Source: Atrichornis clamosus (Eukaryota > Chordata > Aves > Passeriformes > Menuridae). Taken from it: a DNA stretch of 64,000 nt. This document shows positions 1 to 11,400 of this stretch, one piece after another. The translations under genes and the position numbers were made by a program. The notes under the pieces were generated by a model. That model saw nothing but the letters and a program-made list of their open reading frames with translations, had not been told where the DNA came from and made no database searches. The stretch covers positions 1 to 64,000 of the forward strand of contig WBMZ01008669.1 in NCBI GenBank assembly GCA_013400975.1, given 5' to 3'. How positions within the stretch are numbered: the first letter of the stretch is position 1; every line of letters starts with the position of its first letter.

Positions 1-2844
1 TTACTGCATCCCCACAACCCAGGGCAAGCAGTCACCCAGGAGGCAGCTCTGGTCCTGACAGGATGGGCAGGGGAGCACTCCAGTGATGCACGGCAGGAGT
101 CCCTGAACCAACAGGACCTGAAGGGAGTGGAGAGACTCACCAGGAGCCCACAGCTCAGCCACAGCACCAAGAGACCTGAACGGGGCTGGGAGTGACAGCC
201 CTCAAACCCCTCTCCCCATAAACATATCCCTTAGGAAGCACTGAAAGCAGGAGCGCCGTGGCACTTGGCAGGCAAAAAAGGGCACTGCAGCTGTGCCAGC
301 TCAGCCAGGGAGCGATGGTCTCCAGCCAGCAGAAGTCCCTGTCCTCTCTCAGCTCTGCACCCACCAGGACTGATGCAGCTGAACAGACTCAACTCAGAGG
401 GAACACACTGCCATCCCGGTGCCAGCAGGAAGAGCCAGTGGATCAAATCCTGGCTCTGAGCCTAGTGTCACCAGCAGAATTTGGGATTTTTTCATCAGGG
501 TCTATCTGCATGGCACCAGGCCCACTGGCAACTGATGTGGTACACCTGCCTCAAAGGGTGAAAAGGATCGTAGTGCAAAAGCGAACAGGGCTGATCAAAA
601 GAGATTTAATCAGGGTTTGCAGGGGGAAAGGGATAGAATCAGGCTCACGAGACATAAACTTCTCTAGAGAGGTGGCACATGAATGTTTGAGGGATGGTGT
701 GATAACGAGGTCCCTCAGGCTGCTCCAGGCTGTGCTGAGCACACTGGTTCCCATCTGAAACATCCCTGTAGGAATATGCACAGCCCCTCAGCCGTCTCCG
801 TGGGGATGGAGATCTGCAGGCAGCAAACGCGTGAGGATGATTCATGGTCTCAATTCAGGCTATTTGGAAGAAAGACACTACATTTTGATAAGGGATCTCT
901 GATTTAGGAGTTTGGATTTAGCTGTCAAGGGGATGCCACGAGTTTACTTCATATTTCCAGTCTTGGCATCTCCCCTCAAAAAATTTCCACCCCATGGTAT
1001 TTACAATGGATGTCACTCTAGTCTGCTGCACTGATGTACAATCCAAACATTGCATTACTTTGGTTATTTTTCTGTGTCCACATACTCACTTTTACCCACA
1101 GTGGTTGCAGAGCAATGGTGGAAATGAGAGTAATTATAGGATGAGGTTTGGAAGGGGGAGAAGAGTATGAGCCCTCAACCTTCACTAACATCAGTGGACT
1201 GCAGGTAAAGCTGGTGAATTCACAGTATTGCACTGTGGCCAATCCATGGCCAAATCCAGCCAACAGGACAAAGCATAGCAGACAGATTCCCTTTATTTTT
1301 CAAAGATATCCTTGAATTTCAAGCCTCTAAATTTTCCAGTTTTCATAAAGCTGACTAGTTTAAGCTTTTGCTGGCAGTTTATTCCCTTAGGTTGCTGTAG
1401 ATGGCAATGTCTCTGATAAACTATATTTTTTTAAATTTCATCCTAAGCCTTTTTTCTTTCAAAGATTATTTCAGTACTAACAAGAAACAAGCAATGACTT
1501 TACAACAGAGAGTTTTAAATAAAAAGAAGGAAAATGGCCACTTCTACCTAGTCCTTCCAGGTAAAAATGAACAGACAAATAATATCACAGTGATGCTACA
1601 TTTGTAAACTTTAGATAAACTTTAAGCAAGACTAATAAATGCATGCTTAGCAAAAAAACCGAAAGACAGGCATTTCTGAAAAGTTAGGAAATAATGAGTT
1701 TGAAATGATATCTCATTATCATTAAAAAAATCCATCCTTATTTGAGTGGGAAGGATAAAATATTACTATTTGATGAGCTAACTCTCTAAAAAGAAATTAA
1801 ATATTCTGAATACTCTAATACTTCAAATAAAACTGCCTTTGCTCAAATATTTTGCACTTTTCAGAGAATAGGGATCATCCACCGTATATATGTCTAACTG
1901 CAAGTTTTGTCATTAGTTATATTTAAGTGATATTATTATAAAGCCCACCATTTACCTTCAGAAAAACTGCAGGTATCCTGAATCATAACAAAAAGGAAAC
2001 AAAACAAAAATGTGGTAACTATAGACTGAACATGGACAAACAGCCACTGGTCAGTTCCTTTTATGTATATAAACTTTTCAAAACAAAGAGGGATTCCCCA
2101 AATGTACATTTAAATATGGTCTAATTTTACTAAAACTCTAGAATCTTTTTTATTGAAGTTTAAAAGAAAGTAGAAGACCCATTCCACAGGATGTTAAATG
2201 ATTCTGATATTATTCTGAGGCAGAATCCACAGTTTCTTCTTCTATTTAGAACTAATAAAAATGTTTTCTTCAAAAAACCACAAAATACTTCGCTCCAAAC
2301 ACAGTTTCATCCATTTTAATTAATCGTACAGACATATTTGGAATCAGTTACTTTTAGGTGGAAAAAAAGAACCAAACCTATTTTATTTTAAAGAATCAGG
2401 ACAGGATATTAAAGGCTAGGGAAATGCATTCATTTGGGAGTCAGGGAATTTCACCACAAAAGTATATTTCTGCAAAATACTACAACACAGCCATTTTCTA
2501 GTGGTAAATTGCTTCTGCTGATGATATCCAAACTGGCTGCAGTTCCTGTGTGTGATGAACTGCTTGCTCAGTTTGCTTCTCTCCTTTGTACTCGCAGCCC
2601 TCTTTGCAATATACAGGTTGTCAGAATGATTCAGAAAGTGTCTCCCTCCCACCTTATGCTTAAAAGCTCAGCATAAGAATACCCATTAAAACCCAAATAG
2701 TATTAATCTCTTACTTCTGTTCTGTATCCTAAGACGTGAAAAGAGGAAAGATATAATTTACCCATTGTCTTGCTTCAACTTAGGGTTAATTATACGTAAT
2801 TATTTATAAACCAAGAAACATTTGTCATTATTTTCCCAAAAATA
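1..2844. other. Non-coding single-copy DNA, no gene recognised
   Basis: The first ~800 bases are richer in G and C than the rest, and from about 1300 on the DNA is AT-rich. The longest open frame in the window lies here (258-758, plus strand, 166 codons). It has no recognisable domain, signal peptide or repeat pattern, it overlaps open frames on the other strand, and it sits in the GC-richer part where long chance frames are expected. I do not call it a gene. No repeat family, RNA gene or promoter was recognised. Confidence 0.55.
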
Positions 2845-3291
2845 TCCAGTGATTGAGACACCAGAACCCTTCAGACAGCCTGTTTTCTACTTTGTGATTC
2901 ACTTATTGCACTGTTATAAAGTTCTAAAGAGTGTCCATTCTTAAATATTGGAAATTTCCCTTTTTGGAGATTAAATCCAATAGATCTTCCTTCTGTTGAT
3001 CCCAGTCATATCAGCAAGCAGGTTGTTGTCTATTCTTCAAGCTGGCCTGTTATACATCTGAAAACAGTTATAAAGTGTCCTGCCAGTCTTCCCCTTTCAA
3101 GGCCAAGTAGCTGTTATTTATTCAGTTATTCCTCGTAAGCCATGTTTTCTAAATGTCATATCTAGGCTGTCACCATCCAGTCCATGTTATTATATTGCTT
3201 TCTTGATACTGACACCTGGACTTAGATCTTCAGATTACGTGTTCTGGGTAGTTTCTTCCAAGTGTCTAACACAAGCACCAGCACAATACTT
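2845..3291 (-). mobile_element. Old CR1 LINE 3' fragment, antisense
   Basis: Read on the plus strand this follows the reverse complement of the CR1 3' region in order. A 'gagacaccagaac...cagcctgtt' block comes near 2850-2885. A 'gttatacatctgaaaacagttataaagt' type block follows near 3048-3078. A 'cagtcttcccctttcaaggc' block is at about 3083-3103. The diagnostic 'tcctcgtaagccatgttttct' stretch is at about 3130-3150. These correspond to the coding end of ORF2 and the 3' UTR of CR1. Many substitutions and small indels show an old copy. The octamer tail is not visible, and the older (promoter-side) end stops where a G/T tract begins. The match is from memory of CR1 consensus sequences; a RepeatMasker run would settle subfamily and borders. 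Confidence 0.68.
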
Positions 3292-3292
3292 C

Positions 3293-3440
3293 TTTGTTTT
3301 TGTTGGTTTTGGGTTTGGTGGTTTTATGTTTTTGGTTTGTTTGGTTTTTGGTTGGTGAGGGATTTGAGGGGGGTTGTTTTGTGGAATTTTTTGTGGGGGA
3401 GTAGTGTTGGGTTTGTTTTGTTGTTTGTGGGGGTTTTTTT
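3293..3440 (+). repeat. G/T-only low-complexity tract without cytosine
   Basis: In 148 consecutive bases I count no C and only eight A; the rest is G and T. It contains irregular TTTG, TTGG and GGGTTT motifs and G-runs at 3311-3313, 3368-3373, about 3394-3399, 3409-3411 and 3429-3433. It is not a clean microsatellite of any one unit. It begins at the end of an old antisense CR1 and ends sharply at 'agcagcataa'. The 62-codon open frame through it (3262-3450) comes from composition, since T/G-only DNA contains few stop codons. Confidence 0.9.
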
Positions 3441-3510
3441 AGCAGCATAAGATTGCTGAATCTTAATAATGCCAGCAAATTAGTGAAGGTGCATTTTCCC
3501 TATCCCCAAA

Positions 3511-3558
3511 TCTCCGAATTCCTCTGAATTCCTCTGAATTCCTCTGAATTGCTCTGAA
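3511..3558 (+). repeat. 10-bp minisatellite, about 4.8 copies
   Basis: The unit CCTCTGAATT is repeated exactly three times (3521-3550), flanked by a variant first copy (TCTCCGAATT) and a partial last copy (GCTCTGAA). It is a short tandem repeat of likely slippage origin, with no sign of function. Confidence 0.95.
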
Positions 3559-4304
3559 AAAGATGTGTGCTTCAAAATCACATCACATGATCTGATGACA
3601 TAACATCTAAAATCAAATCTCTCTTCCTATAGCATTCTTGCTTTTGTTCCTACAAGTGCATTTGTATTTGCAGTTTTTCCACTTTGGGAGAAAAATGTAA
3701 TACATTGAGAAAGAAACCACACTAAAACCTTACTAGAAATGCCCAAAGCTGCAAATATATCTGGAAACAAAGCAGGCAAAGGAAGCATAGGCAAGAAGTA
3801 ACTGTACCAAACACTTTTCATAAAGGATGGACTTATTTGTGTGAAGGAAAAAAAAACCAAAAACCAAGCCCCATTACATTGCTATTAGAAACCTCACTTC
3901 AAAATACAAAAGAGATAATATTCCTGAACAATTTGTTAAAGTTATCAATTTAGGCAGAGGCATTTATAGAGATCTGAATGCTGAGAAATTTTTGTTGTGA
4001 AGCAAATAATAGTGACAATGGCATTTCCTCCAAACTTTTTGAAATAAGCTGTAGAAAAATTATGAAGATAATTCTTTCATGCATAGGGTCTTGAACATCA
4101 ATAACCTGGAGAATCTTAAAATATGTTGGGGGGACTGAGGGCAGAGATGTCAACATCCATTTGTGCTTAGGCAGTCAGACTTTCCTGGTGCTTCAATGTC
4201 TTGGGTGATTTACAAATGGAACAACCTGGTAAGCAGCACAGAGGTTTCTCCACCACTAAACAATGTTCATGTGAGATTTGGTTTTGTATTTCCGATTAAA
4301 ACCC

Positions 4305-4319
4305 AAAAAAAAAAAAAAA
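4305..4319 (+). repeat. Poly-A run, 15 bases
   Basis: An uninterrupted run of 15 A follows 'gattaaaaccc'. It is not the tail of any recognised element; CR1 does not end in poly-A. It is most simply a slippage tract. Confidence 0.9.
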
Positions 4320-6655
4320 TTGGGGCAATCCTCTGGGCAGCAGTGGGCTGCAGCCATGCTGAGATTCTGCAGTCACCTTTCTGTCATTTTTTCTACCATG
4401 GAGAGGACACTGGAGAGGTCCCACTCTTTGTGGGAGCTACTCTGAGGAACTGTGATTAGAATCCAGTAATCAACTTAATTTACAAGTACCTCACCTTCAA
4501 CGAAAAGGCAGGGCGGGATAACAGAAAGCCAAAAATGCTTCATTTCTCAGCTCAGCCTGGATTCCCACTCTCACCTTTACCTGCCATTCAAAGTAAGCAA
4601 TTAAAGTAGGGAAGGAAGGTTGTCTGTCACTCTCTGTGTAGGGATAAGGTTTAGGTCTTGCTGGGACATCCCTGTGCTAACGTGGTGTCACGTCTATAAC
4701 ACAGTTATGGACACTGCCCTGTCGTAACCCAGCTGACAACATCACGGATTACAGGAGCTGTGTTCACCAAAACTGAAACTCTCCCAGCAGCTGCCTTGTA
4801 ACATTCTGCCTGTAACATTAGCACTGCCTAAATTCCTTCAGCTTTGGAGATGGGAATAGTGCACAATAAATAATTTAACCCCAAAACTGGGAAACTTCAG
4901 GCCATGTCCCCAGAATAAATCAGGATTTTTTTAGAGAGGCTTCTCATTTCAGATTTTTCTGTTTCAGCTGTGGTTTCATCTTATACAGCTCATTTCAGCA
5001 GCACATCAATAGGAAAACACAGCTCCTGAGCAAGCAAGGCTGCCAGGCTCTCCCGGGGCAGGTATGGCCCTTGTCTCACCAGGGACAGCATCACCATCTG
5101 CTCAGCAGTGCCAGGTCTCTCCCTAACCCATTCATGCACAAACAGAACATTAATCAGGCTTATGTGTAGAAGTCTGGGATAAAATAGAAGGAAGGCTGCC
5201 CTACATGACCATAAATCAATCCCCACTCTGCTAACACATGCACTGGATGGGCTTTAATGCAGGGGTGGCCTCTCCAGGCCTCACCGATAGAGTGCACAGG
5301 AGTGATTTGCTGTCAGCATCTCCCGCTTTGATTCAGGTTTGTAGAAAGGGGAAGAGTGGTGAGGAAGCTGAAAACTGTCCCAGCAATCTGGATTTGACCT
5401 CCATGTTCTCACGGAGGCATAGGAAAAGATATTTTGCTTATACAGTGCTTTGGGAGGCAGTGGATTAATTACAGCTTAACTGAAAACTCAGAACAGGTTT
5501 TGTGTCAGTGGAAACTGTGCTGCTCAGAGACAGAGGCAAAAGCACAAGACCTGAAAAACCAAGGATCAGCCATATGATTCTAGATATCCCAAAATTACCC
5601 TGTGTTTCTTTACCTGCAGTTCCCTGTGCTTTCTTACTGTCAGAGGAAATTGTGTCTTAATATTTCAGAAAAGTTTACACAGACTAAGTCATTAATATTT
5701 GTAAAATACTCATGTTAACTGAACAAACAGCAACAGAAATATCCTGAAGAAACCTAAGTGAGGCAAGTTTTGACTGATATTCCTTCCACAAGTCTGACAC
5801 AAAGCATTTAAGAACATGGCTGATACAGAAAATAACTGCTATATTAGTGAAAACATATAAGAGACTACAGTAAGAGAGTTGTGATGGACCCTCACACAGA
5901 CCAGCTCACCTTGAAACAGGTGCATTAATGATGCTAATTTATATCAGTGACAGAACAGAATAATCTTTCTTACAGGATTCTGACTGAGAGACCAGTTTTA
6001 TATCAGGGGAGAAATGAATATGCACAAAACTGCGGACCACATGAGGTATAGGCTGGCATCTCTGGAAGTCAAATTGCAAGGATTTGTTGGCTTGCAGGCA
6101 GGTACTGCCTCTGCTGCTGGTCATCCATTTGCCATGCAGTGGGAGATGATTAAAAGAAGCTTCAGAGCTCCAAGTAAGGAACTGTCACCCGACTCTTCAA
6201 CAGGATGAGGGAGAACTTCTAACTCTCAGAGATATCCAAGTATTTGGATATGGTAGAGTCCCTGATGTGGAGGGGAGCATTTGTACTCTGGCTGTACCCA
6301 GATGAGCACCACAGAGCAGGGTGTGAGTGGATCACAGCTCCTGAGCATCCTGCCCACCCCATGGTGACATTACTGTTCCTGTCAGCATCTTTGCAACTGC
6401 GCAGGCAGAACTGTCAAGAATGTCAACTTTTCAGTGCAGCTGCAAGGAAAAGCTTTTGTTTTGTAAACACAATAATCAGGTGTGTCAGGTGAGAGATTTT
6501 CCTTGGAATTCTCAGTTCACAGAAAATTCTGAACATTCCTGTCCACTCCAGACTAATTCAGACTAAATACATTTCTTAAGTGAAATTTCAAAAGAACTGG
6601 GAATGCTGTTTGTCCATCACTTCTTCCAGACAGTAACAGCAAAATTTAAAAACAG

Positions 6656-6719
6656 ACAAATCAAAAACAAACAAACAAACAACCCCCCCACAAACAAAAA
6701 AACAAACAAAAATTAAAAT
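6656..6719 (+). repeat. A/C-rich low-complexity tract without guanine
   Basis: These 64 bases lack G. They contain CAAA-type repeats (three to four AAAC units near 6666-6680), a C8 run near 6683-6690 and further CAAA motifs. This is the same compositional class as the 3293-3440 tract, seen from the opposite strand. Confidence 0.9.
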
Positions 6720-8424
6720 GGGTAATTTTCTTCTTTTTGCAAGGAATTCTAAGGGAATCATATCACTCTCATTCTGCTGCATGAAAAAGATAATTACCAG
6801 GGATCAAAACATTGGTGAAAGACAGAGATCTGCAAGAAATCCAGCACTCTTAATCCTCTTGAAAGTATTGTGAAAGCTGGGGTGCCACAGGCAGGGGAGA
6901 TGCATGTACAGAGCATGTGCTTTGCAGAGATTTTGGGCAGGGAGACATGTGGGAAGAAGCAAGGAAGAGGCAAGACAGAACGTTCCTGTCCTCCAGCCAT
7001 TATACAGAGGAGAGTGTCAGATTGATTAGACATGAAGTGGCGTCTCTGTTTTACATTTTCTTAGAGTCAGGTCCAGAAATATCACCCAGGTGGATTCACA
7101 ATTTGCTTATCATTCCCACAGACTGCAGAGACTGCTTTCAAAGATGCCAGCCATCCCAGACATTTTCCTGTATAATGCTCTGGGTTCGTAGCTGTCAGAG
7201 TTAGAAAATTAACTGGAGTCCATTAATTTTGCCTGTCTGCCTATGGCTGTTAATTTTCATCCTCTAGAAAGCAAATGCTTTGTTACTTTATCAAACTGTT
7301 ATAGCTCCAGACAACTTAAATGTATATACAACATATATCCAAGAAATGAGCCAGATAACATGCACAAAGAAGAAATTAATCTATTAAACCAGCTGAAAAA
7401 ACAGGTGTTGAAAAATTTCATGCCTCAGACTAACTGGTCTATGTTTATTAATTAATATGAAATGTGATTAGCAATAACATAAAATGCAGAACCTTTTTCT
7501 GGTTTGCTTCTTAATTAGTACAATAAAATCTTAACTATGAAATAAATTTACGTTCCAGCCTTATTACACTGGAATTTTCCACTGCTATGTTGAACACTGA
7601 GAAAGAAAAAGCAATGATCTACATCTTGAATAATTCAAAAGGTAAGTTCACTGTATGCCTGCAACTCTGATTACAGTGAAAGACAGTGGCACTAGACTGC
7701 CCACTGATTAAAAGCATCTCCAGCACCTTATTTATAATTAGGGACCTGAAAAAAACAGTGCAGGAAAATGTGTAAGTGTTCCTCAAATATCATAGAAAAT
7801 GCTGAGGCTATCAAGTGATAAATTACCAGACCTGTAATTCAATCTCAGGTTTTTAATGATCTCATCGATCAATCACATCTCATGGCTGTGATTCATGACA
7901 TCATCTGAACCCTCTTCTATTGAGTTATGGCTTTGTTAGAAATCTCACATTACCCATTATCCTTACATTGAATATACTCTACCTTATTACAGTAGCACTC
8001 AGCTGTCCTGACAGACTTGAGGGGCTATCGGTTTTCCTATTAGGAATTCTGCCTTTCAAAGGATTACAGATCAGCTAGGAGAATATTCTCTGAGCTGAAC
8101 ATCTCCACCTGACCTTATGAAGGGGAGGATGGGATTGTGATTTGGCTGAGAGCCTTGGCCTGGCAAAGAGCTTGTGCAATTCCTAGCTCACACAGGCTTC
8201 ACACACAATTTCGCCTAAGTCATTTGGGGAAATGAAGTGCTCAAAATTGTGGCTCTATCACGTGATAGCTTAGAGAGCAGAGGGACCTGAACCTGCTCCT
8301 GGGCACTGGTGAGCAATATCCATGGAGGGCTGAGTGAACCCTCTCATCTATTGGGGAAGGGGTCTGGCTGAGGCATCCCTGCTGCAGAAGCAGCTTTTCT
8401 GTGCCTGCCTGTCTTTATTTACAT

Positions 8425-8447
8425 GGGGAAGGGGGCGGGGGGGGTGG
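8425..8447 (+). repeat. G-run cluster, potential G-quadruplex
   Basis: Runs of four G (8425-8428), five G (8431-8435) and eight G (8437-8444) are separated by AA and C, and the last run can supply two tracts. This satisfies the usual G3+N1-7 four-tract rule. No CpG island or promoter was recognised around it. Confidence 0.85.
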
Positions 8448-11400
8448 ATCAGGTTCTTTATTTCTTCTTTGGGAAAAATGATATGCTGGTCCTTTTGCAG
8501 AAGCTGAATTAGTAGAACACCTTGGTATTCACAGGGGAATGAAGCCACTTGCACACACTTCACCATTGTGCTGGAATTGGCAGGTGAAATACTATTAGTT
8601 TAGGAGGGAAAAAAAGTGGTTCTTGGTGTTTTGGGGTCCATCTACATGATGCCAAAAATGGTCTGTGTACTCCAAATGGGCCTAAACCAGGGCATAACTA
8701 AGCAGGGCTCTGCGTGTCTGTGGGGTCTGGAGAGCTGCCCAGGGAAGGAGCTCTTGAGACTCGTGCCTTCCTCCTTGCCAGAAGGCAGCCCCGGCCCCAC
8801 TCCAAAACACCAAGTTCTTGGCAACACTGAGGGCAATGATGGAAGAGCACTTGACTCCTCACATATCCACAGTGCTAAATGAGAGATGTGTTGACATTAT
8901 CTAATGCCAGGAAGCAGTGGAATGTGGCTGCTCCAGGAGCACAGACCAGGAGATCATGCACAGACAGAGACTGTCTTCAGCAGCAGGGCACAGATCCCCA
9001 GAGAGGGGCAGAGCTAGTGACCCTATCCCTAACCAACTGCCCCAGACAAGATGAGATGATGATTCAAGTCCAGGGACCATCAGAATGCAGCCAGGAGTAA
9101 CAGGATGTGGGGCTGGTGACAAAATACTTTGTGCCTTGTTCATTTCTCCCTCATGAAGACCACCAGTTTCACCTTCTAAACAATTAACACACAACAACAT
9201 GGCTAAGGACTTTCTTCTCCTTTCCCTTCTGTTCCAGGTCACCTGTTCTGGTCTTATTTTTGGTCACACTGTTGAAGATAAGTGTGTGTTGGAACATGTT
9301 GAGGACATGTTGGAGTATGGATTCAATCTAACAAACCAAGGAGGTGTTTGCTGTTAGTGGATGTCAGAAGGCTGAGATCACATGGGCTGAATTGACATGG
9401 CTTGTCGTGCCTTCCTACAGCAGGGGATGAAAAGAACAGGGCTTGCTCTTGCTTAGCACATTGATGTCTTCTGATAATGCCTCTGTGCAACCCAATCTCT
9501 GTCTGAACTGTCTCTGCACTTCAACAGAAAACCATGTTACTTTTTTTCCCAAAGCATAGTGATTAATTAAACTTGTCTAAGTCAGTTTAATTCCTCTTTA
9601 AGCCATTTCTCTATTTTTAGAGCATATAATTCTGGTATTGTGACATTTTAAAGTTCAATGACAGTTTTGGGGTAGTCTCCTCTGAAGTGTCAAGGTGAAT
9701 TTTCAGTGAGTAATTCAATGACATTTCAACAAATTCTCACCAAGATACTTAAAAAATCCCAGCCAAAAATAAATTTTAAACTGGCATCCTTGTTCTAGCT
9801 ATGAAAATCTTAGCCTCATCTGCAGAACGGCCAAGATGCCAACCTCTGTACATGGGATCAGTAAAAACAGGTGTAGAAAGAAAATCATAAGGACCTGTTC
9901 AGTACTTTCAAGAACAATGTGTGGACGATAAACAAGTACAATGGATGTTTTTTGGGTTTTTTGGTTGGTTTTTTTTGCCCATAGCTGTAGCCATTCATTT
10001 CTTTTTAATCTGAAGTGCTCATTTTATTAAAAAGTAATCCTTTTCTATTAAAGAGAATTTAAGATTGCTAGTAAAATTCCGCATCTTATCGTGATTTTTG
10101 AGTCATCATATATGTCTATCCATCCACCTGCTGCAAGCAGACAGGGCAATGAGTGAGTTACCTGCTCACTTTTACTGATCAGCTGGGTCGTCCTTCCTAG
10201 AGAGAGACCAGCTTCCTTTTCTGAAGGCATTAGTAAAATTCTCAGAACTCTGCTATGTGTTGAGGTCAGACTGGATGGTTCTGTGTATTTTGTTTTCAGT
10301 CACTTCCACCACATCTATTTATTTTTAGTAAAGAAAAAACCCCAGCACATTGTTTACTCGTTTGTATGTGCTTTATCTAGTGTAAAAATGTGATAAGGTG
10401 GGAAAGAAGGAATAAAATAAGATTCCCAGAGTCAGTTGAGATCACTGCTAAATAAAAGAAACATCATTAGTTTCTCTCCCCCGTAAGTTAGGTGCATTTG
10501 ATAATGTGAAAAGAAAAAAAAGAAGGAAAAGCTAAAGCTGTTTCCATTAATCACGCCTTAAAACATGACTTTTCTTTAAGGACACATTCCAAAAGACTTT
10601 AGTGAATCTGCATCAATTTTTGCAAACTTTGGTGCAAACCTGAAAAATTTCCAGTTTGCTTCCAGCATCCATTGTGAATGGTGGTCCTTAATGCCCCAAG
10701 TAAAGGGATTCAGCTCCAGCACTTACGCATCTCAGTTTAGGTGTTCACCTCTAGAGATGTGATTCAGTGGCTTCAGCAGGGACTGAAGCCATTTGAGCTG
10801 CCTGGGAGATCCCACCTGGACTCCAGGTGTTGGTCCAGAGGGGCACAGGGCAGCCATAGATCTCCCAACTCCAAGCGTTACCTGACATGGAGCAGTTTAC
10901 ACAGCTGGATAAAGCCTTTGGCCTCCAGTGATTGTAATGGGACCTGAACTGTCCGACTCACATGGACATGTGAATTTAGGCATCTAAATTCATTAGTTAT
11001 GAGCTGAAACCCTTTCCACATTTCTAACAGACTTCTGGAGAAACCGGCCCTGATGTAGTGTGCACAGTTCTCTTCAGTTAGTCTTAGGGACATATAAGAT
11101 ATTCCTCATTTGCAGTCTGCAGTGATGGAAACAGAAACAGCGGATAGCCGAGTTCTCTCAATACTTCTGATTACAAATTCATTTGAGGGCAGGAAAACAC
11201 TCAGGATGTACAAGACATGATGTAAACAACAAGTAAGTTTCGTGATCTGACAAAGGGCAGGAATAGTCTTACAGACCTTCTAAATTGCATTTCCTCCCTG
11301 ACAAAGTCACTACAAATAAAAACTTCCTAGTGATCTGTATTATACAGGAATAAAATGAAATGGATGTTTTACCAAACAGACCCAGTAGCACTTGAGTTGA

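Larger units (their letters stand above)
3559..8424. other. Non-coding DNA, no gene recognised
   Basis: Mostly AT-rich single-copy sequence. It holds a 15-base A run (4305-4319) and the G-free tract listed separately at 6656-6719. The A run has no recognisable retrotransposed gene or CR1 upstream. A possible small exon with a good donor site lies at 7559-7641 and is treated under findings. Open frames up to about 98 codons occur on both strands without recognisable domains. Confidence 0.5.

Noticed and set aside
258..758. Longest open frame in the window (166 codons, plus strand) as a gene
   Set aside because: No domain, family resemblance or splice context. It lies in a GC-richer stretch with overlapping frames on the other strand, and a frame of this length is plausible by chance in 64 kb.
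3262..3450. Tryptophan- and phenylalanine-rich 62-codon frame as a membrane peptide
   Set aside because: It is the translation of the C-free G/T tract, which is short of stop codons and biased to W, F, G, V and L.
4305..4319. Poly-A run as the tail of a processed pseudogene
   Set aside because: No gene-like sequence or AATAAA signal at the right distance upstream, and CR1 machinery in birds rarely makes processed copies.
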